NCBI GenBank assembly: GCA_902385025.1
Contig: CABMDX010000186.1
Span: 1-18,886 of the forward strand
Source: an uncultured archaeon
Lineage (GTDB): Archaea; Halobacteriota; Methanosarcinia; Methanotrichales; Methanotrichaceae
Length of the DNA: 18,886 bases
Direction of reading: 5' to 3'
In this document: one piece after another, positions 1 to 6,904 of the stretch
Position numbering within the stretch: the first letter of the stretch is position 1
How the letters are laid out: every line of letters starts with the position of its first letter
The notes under the pieces: generated by a model
Told to the model about the DNA's origin: nothing
The model's database searches: none
Seen by the model: the letters and a program-made list of their open reading frames with translations, nothing else
Translations under genes and position numbers: made by a program

Positions 1-99
1 AAGAAGCACCTTCTTGGCTGGAATTTCCTCGGCGGTGCCCGGAAGACTTGAAAGTAGTATGGACAGCAGAAGGATGCCAACAGCCAATCCAGTTTTCAA
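1..99 (-). CDS. Exported protein, N-terminal fragment (runs off window)
   Basis: Only the first codons of a leftward gene are inside the window; the rest lies beyond position 1. The visible residues form a classic signal peptide: a short basic start (MKTG), a hydrophobic core rich in Leu, Ile and Val, then SSLPGTA with a plausible cleavage site after the TA, followed by a charged mature start (EEIPAKK). I place the start at the TTG at 99 because AGGTG (109-105) lies five bases upstream and a TATA-like element (138-132) would start the RNA near 109. An in-frame ATG at 120 would add seven residues but sits too close to the TATA element. The mature function cannot be seen. The exported nature is fairly sure; the exact start is less so. 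Confidence 0.6.
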   Translation of the reverse strand, partial: MKTGLAVGILLLSILLSSLPGTAEEIPAKKVLL

Positions 100-131
100 A
101 TTCGCACCTGTATGATACATATATCGTTTGA

Positions 132-138
132 ATATAAA
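132..138 (-). promoter_or_regulatory. TATA-type promoter element of the leftward exported protein
   Basis: On the minus strand an AT-rich stretch reads AATTTATATT. Its TTTATAT core lies about 26 bases before position 109, where the AGGTG ribosome-binding site of the exported-protein gene begins. This is the spacing expected of an archaeal box A. The rest of 139-305 shows no gene I can support on either strand. Confidence 0.45.
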
Positions 139-305
139 TTTTTTGTTTCTGCCCAAATGGGATGGGGCTGTATCTCGACTCAGGATAGCCGCACTTGGGA
201 TACATGACAATGGGAAGCGTCAGATAATTCCAGAAACTCGTAAGCATTCGCCCGCTCCAGGATAGCAGTGGATTTGTATAATTTCTCCCAACAAAATTAA
301 AAATC

Positions 306-313
306 TTTAAATA
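306..313 (+). promoter_or_regulatory. TATA-type promoter element for the 337 gene block
   Basis: TTTAAATA lies in an AT-rich stretch and is centred about 26 bases upstream of position 335. It would therefore start the RNA almost at the ATG at 337, giving a leaderless or near-leaderless message. AGGAG at 331-335 is nearly adjacent to the ATG and may be too close to act as a normal ribosome-binding site. This is the best promoter candidate for the rightward block that runs to 4245. Confidence 0.45.
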
Positions 314-336
314 CATACATTACACTTCAAAGGAGT

Positions 337-675
337 ATGAGAATTCGAATTGCATGCACGATCATTATGCTGGCCCTGTTGCTGGCAGGCAGTGCTGCCG
401 CCACGAAATGCGCCATCTTTGTTGTTGAGGACAAAATGACTATCAATAATGCGAATATATATCTTGGTGGCGGGTCGAGACAAATAGGATTGACATCCTA
501 CAATCTCGGATTGGGACAAAATTGCTGGATCGGCGAAATTCCAGAAGGCGAGCATACCTTGAGTGCCAAATGGTGGCGACTCGTGCCCAAAGGACAGCTC
601 CACGAAGGATCGGCCACGGTTAGTGTAGCCGGGACGACAATGATGCACATAAATATTGCAACCAAAAAAGCTTGA
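337..675 (+). CDS. Small secreted protein, PEGA-like
   Basis: A 112-residue protein of unknown function that is probably exported. Residues 1-22 form a signal peptide: basic start MRIRIA, hydrophobic core IIMLALLLAG, and small residues SAAA before the cleavage point. The mature part of about 90 residues is mostly short beta-strand-like segments. The stretch IPEGEHTLSAKW resembles the PxGxHTL strand of PEGA or carboxypeptidase-regulatory-like beta-sandwich domains, which is a weak similarity. Two cysteines (C25 and C63) could form a disulfide outside the cell. There is no lipobox, C-terminal anchor or second membrane segment. The next gene starts 28 bases downstream on the same strand, so they are probably co-transcribed, though nothing links their functions. 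Confidence 0.65.
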   Translation: MRIRIACTIIMLALLLAGSAAATKCAIFVVEDKMTINNANIYLGGGSRQIGLTSYNLGLGQNCWIGEIPEGEHTLSAKWWRLVPKGQLHEGSATVSVAGTTMMHINIATKKA

Positions 676-703
676 TAGATGCCAAAATCAGAAGAATTAT
701 GAG

Positions 704-1612
704 ATGATTCCCGTGGCCATATACAACCAGATGCCCCGGAAGATTCTTGAGGATCGCGCTCTTATGGCTGTGGCCCGCTTGCAGTCCTGCGAGATATGTC
801 CCAGGCGCTGCGGCACAAATCGTCTGCGGGATGAACGCGGCTTCTGTCGCACCGGACGCCTGGCTCGTGTGGCCAGCTTTTCTCCCCATTATGGCGAAGA
901 GCCTCCCCTTGTAGGATGCTCGGGATCTGGAACCATCTTCTTTTGCGGCTGCAACCTCGCCTGCGTCTTTTGCCAAAATTACGATATCAGTCAGCAAGAC
1001 CAGGGAGAAGAAGTCTCTGCGAGGGCCCTGGCAGATATGATGCTGCGGCTGCAGGACTGCGGCTGCCACAATATCAACTTCGTCACGCCCACACACGTCG
1101 TTCCCCAGATCCTTGAGGCGCTGGTCCTGGCCAGGGAAGAAGGCCTGAAGGTGCCACTGGTCTATAACAGCAGCGGCTACGATAGCGTGGAGACGGTACA
1201 ACTGCTGGAGGGCATCTTTGACCTCTATATGCCAGACGCCAAGTACGGCTCGGATGAATTTGCACTGAAATACTCCCTGGCCCCGAACTACACAAGCATC
1301 ATGAAAGCTGCCATTCAAGAGATGCACCGCCAGGTGGGCGATCTGACAGTGGATGATGCAGGTGTGGCCGTGCGGGGCCTCATGGTCAGACACCTGATCC
1401 TGCCGTGCGGCCTGGCAGGCACAGCCGAGGTTGTGCGCTTCCTCTCAGAGGAAATCTCGAAGGATACATACCTGAATATCATGGCCCAGTATCGTCCGGA
1501 GTATAATGCCACCAGCATTTCCCAAATAAACCGAGGCATAACAGCAAAGGAGTATGCTGAGGCTTTGCGCCTGGCCACTCAGGCAGGCCTTGAGCGACTG
1601 GCAATCCTTTAA
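704..1612 (+). CDS. PflX-type radical SAM protein (COG1313)
   Basis: A radical SAM enzyme of the COG1313 (PflX) type, related in sequence to pyruvate-formate-lyase activators. The substrate is unknown. From the 704 start it has 302 residues. The cluster motif CxxxCxxC is at C83, C87 and C90 (CNLACVFCQNY), and it would bind a [4Fe-4S] cluster and S-adenosylmethionine. An N-terminal cysteine group (C29, C32, C36, C48; CEICPRRCG, then GFCRTG) is typical of this family and may hold a second metal site. Family blocks INFVTPTHVVPQ and YNSSGY are also present. An earlier in-frame ATG at 656 would overlap the preceding gene, so I prefer 704. Archease begins 27 bases downstream. The adjacency to RNA-repair genes is suggestive, but no functional link is established here. 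Confidence 0.85.
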   Translation: MIPVAIYNQMPRKILEDRALMAVARLQSCEICPRRCGTNRLRDERGFCRTGRLARVASFSPHYGEEPPLVGCSGSGTIFFCGCNLACVFCQNYDISQQDQGEEVSARALADMMLRLQDCGCHNINFVTPTHVVPQILEALVLAREEGLKVPLVYNSSGYDSVETVQLLEGIFDLYMPDAKYGSDEFALKYSLAPNYTSIMKAAIQEMHRQVGDLTVDDAGVAVRGLMVRHLILPCGLAGTAEVVRFLSEEISKDTYLNIMAQYRPEYNATSISQINRGITAKEYAEALRLATQAGLERLAIL

Positions 1613-1639
1613 TGCTTAAGAGCTCGAATAAAGCTACAA

Positions 1640-2065
1640 ATGAAGCCCTTCGAGTATCTGGAGCATACTGCCGACGTCAAGTTCCGCGCCTATGGCGAGA
1701 CGCCGGAGGAGATGTTATCCAATGCAGCCGCAGCCCTCTTCAAGACGATGGTGGACCCTGCCACAATTTCTGTGAAAGAGGCATGGAAGGTGGCGCTGGA
1801 GGCCTCAGATCTTGAGGATCTGGCATACCTATGGCTCTCGGAGATCGTCTTCCTCTTCGAGACTGAGTCTGCGGTCTTCGCCTCATTCGCGGTGTCGCTC
1901 GAAAGATGCGTTGACGAAACCTGGAGGCTGTCGGGCGAGATCGGCGGAGAGAGAATAGATCTGTCGAGGCACGCCTTCGAGAATGAGGTTAAGGCCGTTA
2001 CAATGCACCAGTTTCAGATCGTGAAGAATGACCACTGGTGCCTTCAGGCGATTTTGGACGTGTGA
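1640..2065 (+). CDS. Archease, RtcB cofactor
   Basis: A 141-residue archease, a small soluble protein that speeds guanylylation and multiple turnover of the RNA ligase RtcB. It matches the family over its full length: the N-terminal YLEHTADV motif contains conserved D12, and the protein ends in ILDV with the conserved acidic residue D140 next to the C-terminus. In characterised archeases these two acidic positions bind metal and are needed for activity. The late VKAVTMHQFQI block is also typical. The gene sits three bases before rtcB, which is the expected partner arrangement. No strong SD precedes the ATG, so translation may be coupled to the upstream gene that ends at 1612. Confidence 0.95.
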   Translation: MKPFEYLEHTADVKFRAYGETPEEMLSNAAAALFKTMVDPATISVKEAWKVALEASDLEDLAYLWLSEIVFLFETESAVFASFAVSLERCVDETWRLSGEIGGERIDLSRHAFENEVKAVTMHQFQIVKNDHWCLQAILDV

Positions 2066-2068
2066 ATT

Positions 2069-3496
2069 ATGGTAGAAATCAGCAAGATCAACGATAACAT
2101 TTACGAGGTGCCTATTGGCTACAGGCCGGGCATGCGTGTGCCGGGCAGAATCTTCGTCTCCCCGCTCCTCCGCGAGATGGTGGAACCGGGCACGATAGAT
2201 CAAGTGGCAAACGTGGCCACGCTTCCCGGAATTGTCAAGTATTCCATGGCCATGCCCGATGCCCATCTGGGCTATGGCTTTCCCATAGGAGGTGTGGCCG
2301 CATTTCGAGAGGATGGAGGCATCATCAGCCCTGGCGGCGTGGGCTTTGATATCAACTGCGGAGTGCGCCTGCTGCGATCTGACCTGGACTCAAAGTCCGT
2401 TTCACCTCTCATCAATACGCTCATCGATGCGCTCTTTGAAGCTGTTCCCTCTGGCCTGGGCGCCACGGGACGGCTGCACGCCAGCGACCAGCAGCTCACA
2501 GAGGCATTCATTTCCGGCTCCAAATGGGCAGTGGAGGAGGGCTACGGCATTGAGGCAGACCTGACCCACTGCGAGGAAAACGGCAACATGCCGGGAGCCG
2601 ATCCCTCACAGGTGAGCGTGAAAGCCCGCAAGAGAGGCAGACCTCAGCTCGGAACACTTGGAAGCGGCAACCACTTCCTGGAGATCCAGAGAGTGGAGGA
2701 GATCTTCGATGAGGCCAGAGCAAAAGAGTTTGGCCTCTTCAAGGGCCAGATCGCTATCATGATTCACTGCGGCTCCAGGGGGGCCGGTAACCAGATTTGT
2801 ACAGATCATCTGGAGGTACTCAGCAAAGCAGTGCATAAGTACAACATCGACATTCCAGACAGGCAACTGGCCTGTGCACCCCTCGGAACTCCTGAAGCGA
2901 ATCACTACTTCGGAGGCATGGTCTGTGCAGCCAATTATGCCTGGGCCAACCGACACATCATCGCCCACTGGACGAGAGAAGTATTCACAAGGTACTTCCC
3001 GGACTGCAATCTGAATTTGGTCTATGATGTAGCCCACAATGTAGCCAAGATCGAGGAGCATGATGTGGACGGCAAACGCGAGCGCCTCTATGTACATCGC
3101 AAAGGCGCAACGCGCGCCTTTGGGCCCAGCCGCAGAGAGGTCCCGGAGACCTACAGGAACGTGGGCCAGCCGGTGCTCATACCGGGCAGCATGGGCACCC
3201 CATCTTATGTTCTCTGCGGGAATGACCGTGCTCTGGAGGTCTCATTCGGCTCAGCCTGCCACGGAGCGGGAAGGGTCATGAGCCGCAGCCAGGCCACAAG
3301 ATTGTTCACCGGCAAAAGCGTGAAGGCCGCCCTTAACAAAGACGGCATTGTTGTCAGGTCCACGAGTCCCAGCATGCTGGCTGAGGAGGCTCCGCAGGTC
3401 TACAAGCCCTCGAATGAGGTGGTGGACGTGGTTCATAACCTCGGCATCGCCACCAAGGTGGCAAAGCTCGTGCCTCTGGGAGTCTCCAAAGGATGA
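2069..3496 (+). CDS. rtcB: RNA-splicing ligase RtcB
   Basis: A full-length (475-residue) RtcB. This GTP- and Mn2+-dependent ligase joins RNA 2',3'-cyclic phosphate or 3'-phosphate ends to 5'-OH ends, completing tRNA splicing and repair in archaea. All active-site elements are visible: D94 and C97 in GFDINCGVR, N201 and H202 in GSGNHF, H233 in MIHCGSRG, H323 in VAHN, and the guanylate-accepting H398 in SACHGAGR. The protein ends shortly after EEAPQVYK, as is usual. No intein is present, although inteins occur in some archaeal RtcBs. The start is three bases after the archease stop, and the stop overlaps the following methyltransferase start (ATGA at 3493-3496), so the three genes are almost certainly co-translated. 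Confidence 0.97.
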   Translation: MVEISKINDNIYEVPIGYRPGMRVPGRIFVSPLLREMVEPGTIDQVANVATLPGIVKYSMAMPDAHLGYGFPIGGVAAFREDGGIISPGGVGFDINCGVRLLRSDLDSKSVSPLINTLIDALFEAVPSGLGATGRLHASDQQLTEAFISGSKWAVEEGYGIEADLTHCEENGNMPGADPSQVSVKARKRGRPQLGTLGSGNHFLEIQRVEEIFDEARAKEFGLFKGQIAIMIHCGSRGAGNQICTDHLEVLSKAVHKYNIDIPDRQLACAPLGTPEANHYFGGMVCAANYAWANRHIIAHWTREVFTRYFPDCNLNLVYDVAHNVAKIEEHDVDGKRERLYVHRKGATRAFGPSRREVPETYRNVGQPVLIPGSMGTPSYVLCGNDRALEVSFGSACHGAGRVMSRSQATRLFTGKSVKAALNKDGIVVRSTSPSMLAEEAPQVYKPSNEVVDVVHNLGIATKVAKLVPLGVSKG

Positions 3497-4245
3497 GGCT
3501 CCGGGTCGTGCTGGTCGAGCCCATGTATGATGGTAACGTGGGCTCCGTCGCCCGTGCCATGAAGAACTTCGGCTTTCACGACCTGGTGATGGTAAGGCCC
3601 TGCCGGATCGGAGACTATGGCCTCGCCATGGCCTCTCATGCCAGGGATGTTCTGCAGATGTCCAGGAGCTTTGCATCCCTGCCGGAGGCCCTGGAGGGCG
3701 CGAGCATCGTGGTTGGCACCACCGGCAAGAGGCTGGAAGAGGCCCAGCATCATCTCCGGCTTCACCTGCGAGTGCCGTGCCTTTCTCCCGCAGAACTCGC
3801 GGAGAAGCTGAAAGGAAAAGATGGAACAATAGCCCTTCTGCTGGGAAGGGAGGACTGCGGCCTGAATAGCGACGAGCTTGCCAATTGCGATATGCTGGTC
3901 TCCATCCCCACAAGCAGCGAATATCCGGTCATGAACCTTTCCCATTCTTCAGCCGTGCTGCTCTATGAGCTATTCAGGACATGCGAGGCAAATGAGGAAA
4001 ACGTGGAGATGGCAAGCCCGGAAAGCCTGGCGCTGCTGCATGAGAAATTGAGAACGCTCTTGCAGGAGATCCGTTATCCTGTGCATAAGATAAATTTCAC
4101 CATGATCATGCTGCGGCGCATTATCGGCAGGGCGGTTTTGACAGAGCGGGAGGCGCGAAGCCTTCTTGGCATCATCAAGAGCATCCGCTGGAGGATGGAG
4201 AACCCTGGTGCCGACCGCGCCCAGGAAGCTGATGACGCGTTATAG
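3493..4245 (+). CDS. trmJ: TrmJ-type tRNA 2'-O-methyltransferase (SPOUT)
   Basis: A 250-residue SPOUT-class RNA methyltransferase that transfers a methyl group from S-adenosylmethionine to a ribose 2'-OH. The three SpoU motifs are in order: NVGSVARAMKNFG (15-27), LLLGREDCGL (115-124), and IPTSSEYPVMNLS (138-150), followed by SSAVLLYEL. The overall form fits TrmJ, which methylates position 32 in the tRNA anticodon loop. A helical C-terminal extension of about 90 residues fits the TrmJ dimerisation region. The gene overlaps the rtcB stop by four bases, so translational coupling is likely. A tRNA role agrees with the neighbouring archease and RtcB. The exact target nucleotide is inferred from the family. 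Confidence 0.9.
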   Translation: MRLRVVLVEPMYDGNVGSVARAMKNFGFHDLVMVRPCRIGDYGLAMASHARDVLQMSRSFASLPEALEGASIVVGTTGKRLEEAQHHLRLHLRVPCLSPAELAEKLKGKDGTIALLLGREDCGLNSDELANCDMLVSIPTSSEYPVMNLSHSSAVLLYELFRTCEANEENVEMASPESLALLHEKLRTLLQEIRYPVHKINFTMIMLRRIIGRAVLTEREARSLLGIIKSIRWRMENPGADRAQEADDAL

Positions 4246-4268
4246 TTGATCGCTTGATTCTGAGAATC

Positions 4269-4760
4269 CTATCTCCGGCAGCAGCCACTGGCTGCTCCTT
4301 CAAGCGTCCTGGCGGTCTTCATGGCGGCCATGGCTTCTTTTCCCCGGCCCAGGCACTGCATGGCAAGAGCCTTGTTGTACCATGCTCCTGCAAAATAGGG
4401 ATCCGCAGCTATTGCGGCATCAAAGCAGACGAGTGCCTCTGGATATTTCTTCTGCTGGGCCAAGACCATTCCCTTGTTGCTCAGGGCATTGACGTGCTGG
4501 GGCGAGAGCTTGAGGGCCTGCTCGAAGCACCGCAGAGCATCAGGGAATTTGCCCTGGCTTGCCAGAATAAGACCCTTGTTGTTCCAGGCATCGATAAGAG
4601 TCCCATCGATCTTCAGGGCATGCTCATAGGCCTTAAGAGCCTCCTGGGTCTCACCACAATTGCAGAGCTCGTTTCCTTTTCCGAGCCAGTAGCTGGCAGA
4701 CTCTATCTCTCCCGAGGAAGGCATCATGAGAATGGACAGAATTTGATTTATCGAGGGCAT
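4269..4760 (-). CDS. TPR-repeat protein
   Basis: A 163-residue protein built almost wholly of four tetratricopeptide repeats of 34 residues, at roughly 22-55, 56-89, 90-123 and 124-155. Each has the usual small/large residue pattern (for example AWNNKGLILASQGKFPDALRC). TPR arrays form helical scaffolds that bind other proteins; nothing here shows the partner. There is no signal peptide or membrane segment, although residues 6-13 are hydrophobic. The tail ends in CCRR. The start at 4760 is uncertain, since Met12 and Met13 are alternatives and no close SD is seen. It lies 77 bases downstream of the DUF166 gene on the same strand and converges on trmJ with only 23 bases between them. Confidence 0.85.
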   Translation of the reverse strand: MPSINQILSILMMPSSGEIESASYWLGKGNELCNCGETQEALKAYEHALKIDGTLIDAWNNKGLILASQGKFPDALRCFEQALKLSPQHVNALSNKGMVLAQQKKYPEALVCFDAAIAADPYFAGAWYNKALAMQCLGRGKEAMAAMKTARTLEGAASGCCRR

Positions 4761-4837
4761 AACCAGATACAGCTCTCTCCTGGCAAAAAGGTTTCTGCAG
4801 AACGTCCGGGACGAATTTTGCCCCTGGATGAGAGACC

Positions 4838-5623
4838 CTAATCCTGCCGTCTTGCCTTTTTAAAGGCATCCTCCACTGCATCACGAATGATATATCCGCC
4901 TTTATGCAGAACAGTATCACCCAGCTCCGTGTCGCGCTCCATCGAGCCGGTGCAGGGGTACGCATGATGCGCCTCCGAGATCCTCTCTCTTATATCCGGC
5001 TGATCAGGCTCAAGGCCCAATAGGCGCTTGGCCACGAACCATGTGGAGCCGCAGGGAGCCGACCTGATGACGTTGGCTGCCAGGATATGGTCCTTGCCTT
5101 CTCGGCTCCTTTGCAAAGTGACATCGATCACAGGGTCTCCGATTCCCGCCAGAGTAAGGAAGGCATAGATATTGGGCTTGGCGGGGTCAGGGCGAAGGGC
5201 GCAAAAAGGCTTGGCAAAGGCAGTCTCCATGCCAAGCTCTGCCGCCTTCTCTTCCAATTGCTTTCTCTGTCCCAATGGAAGCTCGCGAGGCGACTCGGAA
5301 CCCCCGACAATGCCCTTTACACCCGCTTCCTTCAGCTTGGGAAGAAGTCCGAAAAGAATATCCGGATGAACGTTTATGACCAGGGCTATGTCCGCGGATG
5401 GAATATCCTTGGGCAGCAAGGGCTCAACGTCATCTATGAAGTCGCCGAGTGTTGCAGGATCCGGCATCTCGATCAAGGCCACGATATTCTCTGCAAAGCC
5501 GGGACGGACGTTGCGGCACTGGGTGCAGGCATCTGCACAGGATATGCAAAAGCCCGAGTAGTTGATGAGGTTTCCCACTACTCGCTGCCCGAAATCGCCA
5601 TGGTAGAACACAATCAGCTTCAA
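4838..5623 (-). CDS. DUF166 family protein
   Basis: A 261-residue protein of the DUF166 family (COG1810), found mainly in methanogens and loosely described as thymidylate-synthase-like. Its biochemical role is unknown. The start is a TTG at 5623, chosen because GGAGTGA (5637-5631) lies seven bases upstream. Close to the N-terminus is a cysteine group, C26, C29, C33 and C36 (CISCADACTQC), and later cysteines occur in PFCALRP, APCGSTWF and YPCTGSM. This is enough for one or more Fe-S or Zn sites, but that is inference. The APCGSTWFVAKRL and HAYPCTGSMERD blocks are the most family-like. There is no membrane segment. The upstream DNA carries an unusual palindrome array, reported separately. Confidence 0.85.
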   Translation of the reverse strand: MKLIVFYHGDFGQRVVGNLINYSGFCISCADACTQCRNVRPGFAENIVALIEMPDPATLGDFIDDVEPLLPKDIPSADIALVINVHPDILFGLLPKLKEAGVKGIVGGSESPRELPLGQRKQLEEKAAELGMETAFAKPFCALRPDPAKPNIYAFLTLAGIGDPVIDVTLQRSREGKDHILAANVIRSAPCGSTWFVAKRLLGLEPDQPDIRERISEAHHAYPCTGSMERDTELGDTVLHKGGYIIRDAVEDAFKKARRQD

Positions 5624-5676
5624 GTCGCTTTCACTCCATTGGAATGCAAATGGGATTTTTCGCTATGCTGGCATTT

Positions 5677-5703
5677 ACGATTCGTGACGACGGCTCGTGA
5701 CGA
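5677..5703. promoter_or_regulatory. Candidate operator: alternating ACGA/TCGT palindrome array
   Basis: Five half-sites alternate in orientation: ACGA (5677-5680), TCGT (5682-5685), ACGA (5687-5690), TCGT (5695-5698) and ACGA (5700-5703). They give two exact copies of TCGTGACGA (5682-5690 and 5695-5703) repeated at 13 bp. Each copy is a palindrome around one central base, and the second extends to CTCGTGACGAG. The array lies 54-80 bases upstream of the DUF166 TTG start, where a factor acting at or just above the promoter would bind. The repeat is directly visible; the regulatory role is inferred. Confidence 0.45.
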
Positions 5704-5720
5704 GAATTCATCACCATAAT

Positions 5721-5750
5721 TGCCCGCAAAACAAATAACGTTTGCGGGCA
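5721..5750. repeat. Perfect 10-bp inverted repeat, 10-base spacer
   Basis: TGCCCGCAAA (5721-5730) is matched exactly by its reverse complement TTTGCGGGCA (5741-5750) across the spacer ACAAATAACG. It lies between the stop of the bactofilin-like gene (5800) and the DUF166 start (5623), both leftward. It could be a stem-loop (secondary terminator or leader element) or a binding site for a dimeric regulator. No T-run follows it on the minus strand, and a separate T7 terminator candidate already lies closer to the upstream stop. Confidence 0.6.
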
Positions 5751-5770
5751 TCCATCGAATCGAGGCCTGC

Positions 5771-5777
5771 AAAAAAA
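5771..5777 (-). terminator. Oligo-T terminator after the bactofilin-like gene
   Basis: Seven consecutive A on the plus strand give TTTTTTT on the leftward transcript, about 23 bases after the stop at 5800. Archaeal intrinsic termination depends mainly on such T-runs and needs no hairpin. This would separate the bactofilin-like gene from the DUF166 gene. Confidence 0.5.
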
Positions 5778-5799
5778 GATATCGCCTGCTGCGCTACTT

Positions 5800-6819
5800 T
5801 CAGGCGGCCTTTGACCCGCCCATTCGGCAAAGGCCATGCGCGGCATAAAGGATGGCTGCAAATCCCAGGCTCATGGATACGATTGAGAACAGACCTCCCA
5901 CAAGCGGAATCAGGAAAAGCACATTGAGTATGACGAATCCGATCACAAAGTAGACCAGATCTCCCTTGTCCAGCTTTGCCTGCTCGCCAATCCATTTTCC
6001 CAGGCTATAGGAAGTGAAAGTTCCGCTGAGCATTATGCCTGAAAGGATGAGCATCATGGAGATCAATGCCAGAGGAATCCCCACCACGGTCACTGCCACC
6101 AATAGAACCGCAATAAATGATGCGATGATCACCACGAATCCCAGAAGGGTCTTGAAAAGGGTCGAGCTCCTGATCTCGCGGTCCACGGCTTCAAAGACTC
6201 CGGGAAGATATTTGACCAGAATCAAACCCAGGATGAAGTACCCGAGGATGCCAAGAAGGCTGAAGATGCCAATGCCTCCCATGGTCTTTGGCTTCTCTTC
6301 TTCGCGCTTTTCCTGCTTGTAGAAGTCTACCTTTCCTGCGGTGCCGGTGTTGTTGAATCTATCGGCGCTGACAATCAGGCTGCCGTTGACCTTTCCGCTA
6401 TTTACCACGCTTCCGCCGCTGATGAGAGCATCTCTGGAGATGACTTTGCCGGGAAGAATGCTAACCTGCCCCCCTGCCGCCACAAGATTGGTTCCTATGT
6501 TGCCGCCCAGATTGACTGTTCCGCCTGCAACTACCACTTTTCCGCCCACATCAGAGTTGACATAGACCTGTCCGCCCGCAGCGATGACGTCCCCTTTTAC
6601 CGGCGCATTGATGTTCACGGTTCCGCCTGCGACAACAGCCGAGTCCACCGGCGCATTGATGCTGACCATACTGCCACCAGCAAACACATCATCTTCCACG
6701 GGTGTATCTATTGAAATCGTATCTCCTGAAAAGGTCCGCAAAGCCTGTCCGCCAAAAGAAAGAAGGAACAAGACCGTCAAAATGAGAACCGCATTTAAGC
6801 ACTTCATCCCATTCACCAT
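5800..6819 (-). CDS. Exported bactofilin-like beta-helix protein with C-terminal membrane domain
   Basis: A 339-residue protein with three parts. Residues 8-26 form a signal peptide or signal anchor. Residues about 41-125 hold five tandem repeats of 16-17 residues with the pattern V-x-x-D-V-x-A-G-G-x-V-x-I-N-A-P, the beta-helix pattern of bactofilin/polymer-forming proteins; a looser part continues to about 165. After a charged linker (YKQEKREEEKPK) come four or five hydrophobic helices at roughly 183-205, 223-245, 246-268, 289-309 and 311-330. Bactofilins normally act as cytosolic scaffolds, so the signal sequence suggests the repeat domain here is outside the membrane. Met5 (6807) is an alternative start, since GGTG (6815-6812) lies eight bases before it. 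The function is unknown. Confidence 0.8.
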   Translation of the reverse strand: MVNGMKCLNAVLILTVLFLLSFGGQALRTFSGDTISIDTPVEDDVFAGGSMVSINAPVDSAVVAGGTVNINAPVKGDVIAAGGQVYVNSDVGGKVVVAGGTVNLGGNIGTNLVAAGGQVSILPGKVISRDALISGGSVVNSGKVNGSLIVSADRFNNTGTAGKVDFYKQEKREEEKPKTMGGIGIFSLLGILGYFILGLILVKYLPGVFEAVDREIRSSTLFKTLLGFVVIIASFIAVLLVAVTVVGIPLALISMMLILSGIMLSGTFTSYSLGKWIGEQAKLDKGDLVYFVIGFVILNVLFLIPLVGGLFSIVSMSLGFAAILYAAHGLCRMGGSKAA

Positions 6820-6840
6820 TGGAATGGTGCGATCTTATCC

Positions 6841-6850
6841 AATAAATAAC
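6841..6850 (-). promoter_or_regulatory. TATA-type promoter element of the bactofilin-like gene
   Basis: GTTATTTATT on the minus strand is centred about 26 bases upstream of 6820. It would start the RNA right at the ATG at 6819, or leave a leader of about a dozen bases if Met5 (6807) is the real start. The remainder of 6851-6904 shows no gene. Confidence 0.45.
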
Positions 6851-6904
6851 CCATGTATACCGCTCGATAGCATCAATTTCTGGAAATAATAGACTATGCT
6901 GCCC

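Noticed and set aside
2..247. A leftward open frame from an ATG at 247 with GGAG seven bases upstream, overlapping the exported-protein start
   Set aside because: It lies in a different frame from the convincing signal-peptide sequence and reads through its TATA element; its own product shows no protein-like pattern.
620..1393. 257-codon minus-strand frame opposite the radical SAM gene
   Set aside because: The plus strand encodes a full family match with the CxxxCxxC motif; the antisense frame has no recognisable domain and is a shadow.
4254..4841. 195-codon plus-strand frame opposite the TPR gene
   Set aside because: The minus strand holds four regular TPR repeats; the opposite frame is a by-product of that repeat.
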